From contig JAAMPI010001013.1 of assembly GCA_013054445.1 (NCBI GenBank), forward strand, positions 1 to 21,148: DNA of 21,148 nt, written 5' to 3'. Source of the stretch: Cudoniella acicularis (lineage: Eukaryota; Ascomycota; Leotiomycetes; Helotiales; Helotiaceae). Each line of letters begins with the position of its first letter. Within the stretch, counting starts at the first letter, position 1. Below are positions 17,838 to 21,148 of this stretch, in pieces. Position numbers and translations under genes: made by a program. The notes beneath the pieces are model-generated. The model had not been told where the DNA came from, searched no databases, and saw only the letters and a program-made list of their open reading frames with translations.

Positions 17838-18175
17838 TATTAGTATCGTGTAGGCTTCCGTAAGAAGAATGTTAGGAGCTCGATTTTCAGCACATGACTT
17901 CGCACTGTATCCTGCGCTCCAATAATGCCCCTTTAGGTAATAATGCCCGACGTATGGAAGAGAGACACTATCGCGACCCCTAAGAAGATCCATTTACCAG
18001 GCATCCATCTACCGGAGCGTCTGCTTGGCAATCTTCAACCGAGTAACTGCGATATCCATCAGAATCTCTTAAAGGCGACTCTGATTCTCGTAATATCTAA
18101 AAGACTTCGATTTTGTGTTTCACAGCTACCTTTACTCTCAGTCCGTGGTATCGATCGTCCTGCTCAGAAGTCCTG
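17838..18175 (+). promoter_or_regulatory. Promoter region of the intact P450
   Basis: 338 bp between the MITE and the P450 ATG. CCAAT occurs at about 17921 (ctccaataatg). No clear TATA box next to the start and no other gene. The MITE limits how much native promoter remains close to the gene. Confidence 0.35.
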
Positions 18176-19893
18176 ATGCCTCTGCTACTTTTGTTTATCA
18201 TTTTCAATACCTTTGCCCTTCTATATTTCATTGTCAAACCAGTTGCTGAATATGTGTATGACGCAAAGAACCTCCGCAAATATCCAAACCAAACCCTCTT
18301 CTCAGGTGTCACCAACCTTTCTTACATCTGGGAACGAATTCTGGGCTTTCGAACCAAACGACTTTACGAACAACACAAGAAATACCCCATCATCCGCATT
18401 GGACCAGTAAGGGTTATTCCCAGCTCCTCGAGATTTTTCCTGAGTCTGCAATACTAATTTGCTGGGCTGCAGAATTCTCTTTCTTTCGCCGATGTGAGGG
18501 CTATCAAGGACATTTACGGCCATAGCACTCAGTGCCGAAAAGATGACCAATATTCCGTAACCGCGGGACTACACTTTAACCTTCTCGATGCCGTTGACAA
18601 GAACGAACATGCTCGCAAGCGCAGAATGTTATCCAACGCCTTTGCAACGCGAAACCTCGAGGCGTGGGAATTCAAAGTCAGCGACAAAGTCGAAAAGATC
18701 GTCAATCAGTTCGATGTGCGCTGCACAAAACCTCTCTCTAACAACGAGGTTCCAAAGGCTAAGGATCTCACCATCGATTACAGGAAATGGACAAACTTGT
18801 TTACTGTGGATGCAATCGCTGATATCGGGCTCAGCGACGGCCTTGGCATGTTGGGGCGTGGAAATGATACGTTGATATTCGAGACCCAGGGTGGTGGAAC
18901 ACAAAGCTTTAACTTTGTAGAGACTTTGCACGGAGGCAATCGAGCGACGTCTATCATTGTCTGGTCAACGGAGTGGTTTCACATCTTGAAGCCACTCACG
19001 AACCTCCTCTCCACATATTTCAACCAACAATGGCAGCACGGTCGGAACTATAGCACCATCATTGGCCATCTCGTCCAGCGAAGACTACAGAAACAGCAAA
19101 AGGGCGAGAAGTTCGATGACTTCTTGTCATGCTTGCTTGAAGACAAGCATGGGATTCAAAGGAATTTGGATTTAGGGGAAATCGAATCAGAGGTCAATGT
19201 CATGAGTGGGTATCATCATTTACAACCCATTTACAATGTTCTTGAACTGAGGAATCGTACACAGTGAATGCCGGCTCAGATACTACTGCTATTGCCTTGA
19301 CCAACGCCCTTTATTATCTGATCAAGAATCCGTCCCAGCTTGCCACCCTGCGTAGAGAGGTAGCATCAGTCCTATCGGACGATGAAATCATCGCCCCTTA
19401 CGCAAAAGTAAAGAATTTGCCCTACCTTCGAGCCTGCCTCGACGAATCTCTCCGGATCTCACCTCCGGTCGCTTTTGGCCTAGTCCGCAAAACACCTCCC
19501 GAAGGGGTCACCATCCTTGGCGAACTCATTGCTGGCAATACTGTGGTGTCTGTCCCAGCTTATGTTGCTCACCGCGACCCTAATATTTTCCCCAATCCTG
19601 AAGAATTCAGACCTGAAAGATGGCTAGAAAATGAGGAAAAGGCTAAGGAAATGGGAAAATACTTCATCCCGTTCAGCACGGGTGCAAGGGGCTGTATCGG
19701 TCGAAATATCTCTTACCTTGAACAGCATGTATTGGTTGCAACGATTGTGCACCGTTATGACTTTGCTCTTCCCACTGAAGACTGGCAGTTGGAATGGGAG
19801 GAGGCATTTAATCTGTGGCCGGCACCGATGCCCTTGAAGATGTGGAGGAGAGCCAGATCAGGTTGTTTTGATTTAAATGATTTGTACAACTGA
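18176..19893 (+). CDS. Cytochrome P450 monooxygenase (3 exons, 530 aa)
   Basis: Exons 18176-18406, 18473-19205 and 19265-19893; introns of 66 nt (branch tactaat, acceptor ctgcag) and 59 nt. The junctions give GPNSLSFADV and EVNVM-MNAGSDTT, both natural P450 sequence. The N-terminus is a membrane anchor (residues 2-20, MPLLLLFIIFNTFALLYFIV), so it is ER-bound and needs NADPH-P450 reductase. Motifs: I-helix AGSDTT (324-329), K-helix ESLR (382-385), RPERW (437-441) and heme loop FSTGARGCIG (458-467) with heme-ligand Cys465. No frameshift. The family number and substrate are not recognisable; it resembles fungal P450s often labelled benzoate 4-monooxygenase-like. It is convergent with a broken regulator downstream. 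The intact paralogue of the pseudogene at 12290-13582. Confidence 0.9.
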
Positions 19894-20011
19894 AGTTTAG
19901 AATTGTAGATTTAGGGACTTTGTTATGAAGACTCAACCCAAAGGTATGGTTAATCGAAAATTTAAGATTTCATTAAGAATCGCAATACGAATTTTTGTAA
20001 CAAGCTTAACA

Positions 20012-20740
20012 TCAATAGCCAAGTGTCGAGAACCTCCGCAAGCTCCTTAATTTTGCAATCCTACTACTCGTATGAAAACCAAGTAGTAATGCCCATATTC
20101 GAGATTTCATTGCCAAACCATGGATGTGTTTCGCCGCTGTCTGGTCAGTAAAGTTAATATTTGTCGATCGAGGAGTTCTTCTTACCGTAGCACAGTGGCT
20201 GCACTGCTTGAACAAGCGCTGCATCTTCCAATTTCGATAAGCATATATCACTTATAGCATGTGTATGCTTTTGAATTTCGATCTGCATGTAAATGATCAA
20301 TGCTATAGCAAAATTTCTAGCGAGGCCACCAAGTCAAATCATACCTGACTGCCGTCATCGTGTCTTGTCGAGCAACTTGCTCCCTCAGCAAATAAAAGAA
20401 GATTCCCCAAATGGTAGAGCAATATTGCAGCAGGTATCGAACTTTCGTTAATTCCTTCTTTTTCTGGTTGAGAGAACACTAACCTGCTGCAGGGACAGAG
20501 AACCAAAGATTAATAAACCCTTCTCGCGAAGGATTACTATACGGAACGCCTTTAGAAGATGTAGGTAAGTTGTTAAACCATGTATTTATCTCTGCCGTTA
20601 AGTCAACACGGGTTGGGGAAGTGATTGCCTCTGAAGACGCTTCCGAATTCGGAAACGTCAAGGCAATGACCTTAGCCAAGATCTATAGCATATGATTCCC
20701 TAACTGGTCCTTCTTTGGGAAAGCAATTCCAAGAGATAGA
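20012..20740 (-). pseudogene. Truncated Zn2Cys6 regulator pseudogene (copy B)
   Basis: Colinear with exons 3 (end), 4 and 5 of the intact regulator. Matching pieces: TWFNNLPTSSKGVPYSNPSR and EGFINLWFSVPAAG (compare TWFDDLPSSLKGIPYGSPSR), then DICLSKLEDAALVQAVQPL, and GFHTSSRIAKL at the C-terminus. Breaks: a TAG replaces the Trp of NQILWILAK (~20685), a TGA and a frameshift lie in the exon-4 equivalent, and about 18 nt are lost before GFHTSS. Homology ends near 20740, so the zinc cluster and two thirds of the protein are absent. It is convergent with the intact P450, mirroring copy A. Confidence 0.8.
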
Positions 20741-20789
20741 GATGCTTAGCTCCGGATTAGGACCGGCTATACCTTCAAGATTAGCATTA

Positions 20790-21148
20790 ATTTATGGCCT
20801 TTAAGAAGGGAAACTTACTATTAGTGATGTCGTGAAATTGGCTATCAAACGGGACAGTAAAATTGCTATTAGTGCCGGCAACTCTATACGTAGTAATTCC
20901 AGTAGCAATTAGAAACCCTAGGTTATAGAGCGGGTCGAAAGAAGCAGATAGAGTAGCGGAACTAATATAAAAGAAGAAGGCGAGAATAAGAAAATTAATA
21001 ATAAATCTCTTTATTTTAGCTTAAATATACTAACCTTTAAAGATAACTTTAAAAATTAATCTAAAAATTAAGTAAATTAAACTATTAACAAATAAATATA
21101 AATACTATATTTATAAACATAATTATAAAGGAGAGGTGTGATATGGTT
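20790..21148. repeat. AT-rich, RIP-like sequence at the right edge
   Basis: Composition shifts again to TA-rich sequence with frequent stops and homopolymer-like runs. No gene or repeat match within the window was found. It probably belongs to another decayed repeat continuing past the window end. Confidence 0.55.

Noticed and set aside
18113..18175. N-terminal extension of the P450 from a non-ATG start
   Set aside because: The ATG at 18176 begins a typical membrane anchor directly; the upstream residues have no anchor character.
1..21148. CRISPR arrays, prokaryotic operons, tRNA or rRNA genes
   Set aside because: Intron structure and gene families are fungal; no regularly spaced repeats of CRISPR type and no tRNA/rRNA-like sequence were seen by eye.

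Overview
The window looks like an accessory, subtelomere-like region of a filamentous ascomycete, probably Eurotiales-like (inference). Support: short GT..AG introns with CTAAC-type branch points, a Zn2Cys6 regulator, a class II P450, two NADPH aldo-keto reductases of the norsolorinic/versiconal reductase type, and AT-rich blocks that look altered by repeat-induced point mutation (RIP).

Layout. Positions 1-6.2 kb are a transposon graveyard: a ~1.07-kb tandem repeat (two full copies and a partial third), five solo-LTR-like insertions of two families, each with an exact 5-bp target-site duplication, a decayed FLUG/DUF3435 gene split by one LTR, and a decayed reading frame ending in a chromodomain split by another. 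A vWA-domain pseudogene (7.26-7.74 kb) follows. Two intact intronless aldo-keto reductases (8141-9175 minus, 10255-11430 plus) diverge from a 1.08-kb intergenic region. From ~12.2 to ~20.75 kb there are two direct copies of a segment with a P450 (plus) convergent with a Zn2Cys6 regulator (minus). In copy A (12.3-15.3 kb) the P450 is a frameshifted pseudogene and the regulator is intact (5 exons, 484 aa by my model). In copy B (18.2-20.75 kb) the P450 is intact (3 exons, 530 aa) and the regulator is a truncated pseudogene. Between them lie a 260-bp inverted repeat, an N-terminal MFS transporter fragment and a 392-bp MITE with TA target duplications. The last ~350 bp return to AT-rich sequence.

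How the genes may work together (inference): the duplicated unit has decayed reciprocally, so one functional P450 and one functional regulator remain, now ~4.3 kb apart. With the two reductases and the transporter fragment this resembles the remains of a small specialised-metabolism or detoxification cluster. No backbone synthase (PKS, NRPS, terpene cyclase) is visible. Most striking: the regulator needs a 4-nt microexon to encode the first cysteine of its zinc cluster, and removing either gene-splitting LTR plus one target copy exactly rejoins the broken reading frame.
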